This document shows, one piece after another, positions 62,897 through 64,000 of a DNA stretch of 64,000 bases (position 1 is the first letter of the stretch; every line of letters starts with the position of its first letter). The notes below the pieces were generated by a model, which had not been told where the DNA came from, searched no databases, and was given only the letters and a program-made list of their open reading frames with translations. Source of the DNA: Catalinimonas sp038039535 (GTDB taxonomy: Bacteria > Bacteroidota > Bacteroidia > Cytophagales > Cyclobacteriaceae). The translations under genes were made by a program, and so were the position numbers. The stretch lies in NCBI RefSeq assembly GCF_038039535.1, contig NZ_JBBPHP010000022.1, forward strand, positions 1-64,000, written 5' to 3'.

Positions 62897-63441
62897 ATGC
62901 CAGAATTGCGCAAACCCAATACGGATTATCCTTACTTTATCACCTGTACAGTTGTACAATGGCCTAGGCGGCCCCGATAGATCTCTTCACAAGAAGTTGT
63001 TATACAAGTATTGTGATTGATAGTCTCAAATATTGCCAACAACATAAAGGATTGGAAATTTATGCTTATGTGATCATGCCCAGCCATGTCCACATGATTG
63101 TTAGGCAAAGTGAAGCTAAACTGGATAAAGTAATTGGCGAGTTTAAGGGTTTTACAGCAAAAGAAATCCTCAGGATGATTGCAGAGTCACCTCAGCAAAG
63201 TCACAAAAAATGGTTGCTACATATGTTTGCCTACGCAGCCAAATATCATATGCAGCATGCAGAATACATGGTCTGGCAATATACCAAGCATCCAATTGAA
63301 CTCAGTAATGCAAAGCTTTTTCAGCAAAAAACGGATTATATCCACCAAAACCCATTAACTGCTGGATACATCAAAGAAGCTGAAAAGTGGTATTACAGTA
63401 GTGCTAATCCGTATTCTCCTATACATCTTAAAGAGAGTTAA
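62897..63441 (+). pseudogene. REP-associated tyrosine transposase (IS200-like), frameshifted
   Basis: The 5' part (MPELRKPNTDYPYFITCTVVQW) and the 3' part (from IDSLKYCQQHKGLEIYAYVIMPSHVHMI) are in different frames. Removing 14 bases (62963-62976, GC-rich) joins them as ...QWIDLFTR..., the family sequence. The HUH pair is in PSHVHMIV, and the catalytic Tyr is likely in KTDYIHQNP. Without frameshifting the protein is broken. The 63013 ORF is its downstream part only. Confidence 0.85.
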
Positions 63442-63553
63442 CATAAAAACAGAATTAATTGCTTAATTCATCATCCATAATTCTCTAAAAACACTGGCAA
63501 AAAATATTTGCTGCACTCATAAATTCTTAGCTTTAAAAAAAACTTTTTTAGCT

Positions 63554-64000
63554 ATGAAACCAGTCACCCTACTTTTCACCCTAAGCCTTTTTGTGTACCA
63601 AACTGCCTGTGCGCAAACTCCCTCCCATGAAACCGCCTATTTTTCAGATGTCACTGCTACGCATGTTCCTCATGATCCTGAAGCCCATGCCTTGGGAGTA
63701 GCCCTTTCTGATGTTGATAAGGATGGTGACCTGGACGTTATCCTGGCACTGGAAATGGACGCTAACCGCTTGTACCTCAATGACGGCAACGGAAAATTTA
63801 GCTGGCAGAAAGGCGTATTTGAAGAAGCAGATCATGACACAGAACATGTACGCATCGCAGACTTTGATAAGGATGGGCATAAGGATATTATTTTTGTAGC
63901 GGAAGATGATCAGGTACACGAATATTACCTGGGAAATGGTGATGGTACTTTTCGTAATGTGAGTGATCGTTTGTTGGGTAAGAGTGAAGGCAATGGCTTG
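63554..64000 (+). CDS. Exported FG-GAP/VCBS repeat protein (5' part only)
   Basis: A 149-residue start with signal peptide (MKPVTLLFTLSLFVYQTACA, possible lipobox or signal cleavage). FG-GAP-type Ca-binding repeats follow: VALSDVDKDGDLDVILAL, VRIADFDKDGHKDIIFVA and YYLGNGDGTFRNV. It is cut by the window end, so the full architecture and function cannot be told. Antisense ORFs here are shadows. Confidence 0.82.
   Translation, partial: MKPVTLLFTLSLFVYQTACAQTPSHETAYFSDVTATHVPHDPEAHALGVALSDVDKDGDLDVILALEMDANRLYLNDGNGKFSWQKGVFEEADHDTEHVRIADFDKDGHKDIIFVAEDDQVHEYYLGNGDGTFRNVSDRLLGKSEGNGL

Noticed and set aside
62961..62985. Cloning linker or vector contamination in the transposase
   Set aside because: The 14 bases include an AvrII-like CCTAGG and an SfiI-like pattern, but the flanking sequence on both sides is natural family sequence and no vector sequence follows.

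Overview
The window looks like a chromosomal segment of a Bacteroidota bacterium, most likely a marine or soil-type member of the Cytophagales. The evidence is a SusC/SusD pair with FecR and an ECF sigma factor, FGly sulfatases, a WG-repeat lipoprotein, ribosomal protein L31 of the long type, L21 carrying a helix-hairpin-helix tail, a lycopene cyclase, and AT-rich spacers without strong Shine-Dalgarno sequences. The taxon is inferred from gene families only.

Layout. (1) 0.1-1.5 kb: a frameshifted integron-like tyrosine recombinase with a strong inverted repeat just outside its 5' end, followed by a small zinc-finger ORF. (2) 1.8-12.1 kb: one minus-strand locus for a sulfated glycan, reading ECF sigma factor, FecR anti-sigma, SusC with an STN signalling domain, SusD, and two exported sulfatases. 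(3) 12.4-15.9 kb: a decayed mobile region holding a small membrane ORF, an unknown gene, an XRE-like remnant, a dead IS5-type element with terminal repeats, and a CTnDOT-like integrase.

(4) 16.17-35.38 kb: a 19.2-kb integrated island, bounded by a 24-bp direct repeat of the 3' end of a tRNA-Pro gene. The intact tRNA is at the right end and the integrase at the left end. Paired 9-bp TGTTTCTAC sites lie inside both ends. The original tRNA terminator now sits outside the left end, and the island supplies a replacement at the right end. Cargo: integrase, an unknown partner, an HTH (excisionase-like) protein, a Rep-like protein with iteron-like repeats at its 3' end, a tight operon of four 34-38-residue single-span membrane proteins, a type III restriction-modification pair (res, mod) followed by a HEPN-motif protein, a DUF262/HNH (GmrSD-like) nuclease, a duplicated family of unknown membrane or truncated proteins, a coiled-coil protein with a basic C-terminus, and an unknown beta-rich protein. 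A leader of about 205 bp is repeated about 90 nt upstream of both the DUF262 gene and one of the paralogues. The island looks like a defence-bearing integrative element. No conjugation or virion machinery is visible.

(5) 35.6-62 kb: ordinary chromosomal genes: WG-repeat lipoprotein, alanine/sodium symporter, SDR sugar-nucleotide reductase, peptidyl-prolyl isomerase, hemC, holB-like, rpmE2, queE, folD, lepA, asnB, lycopene cyclase, a 1378-residue TPR protein, rpmA, an extended rplU, a RepL-like gene, and nrdB-nrdA. (6) 61.9-64 kb: a tiny basic protein between hairpins, a HEPN-like unknown, REP-like palindromes with a frameshifted REP-associated transposase, and the start of an exported FG-GAP repeat protein cut by the window end.
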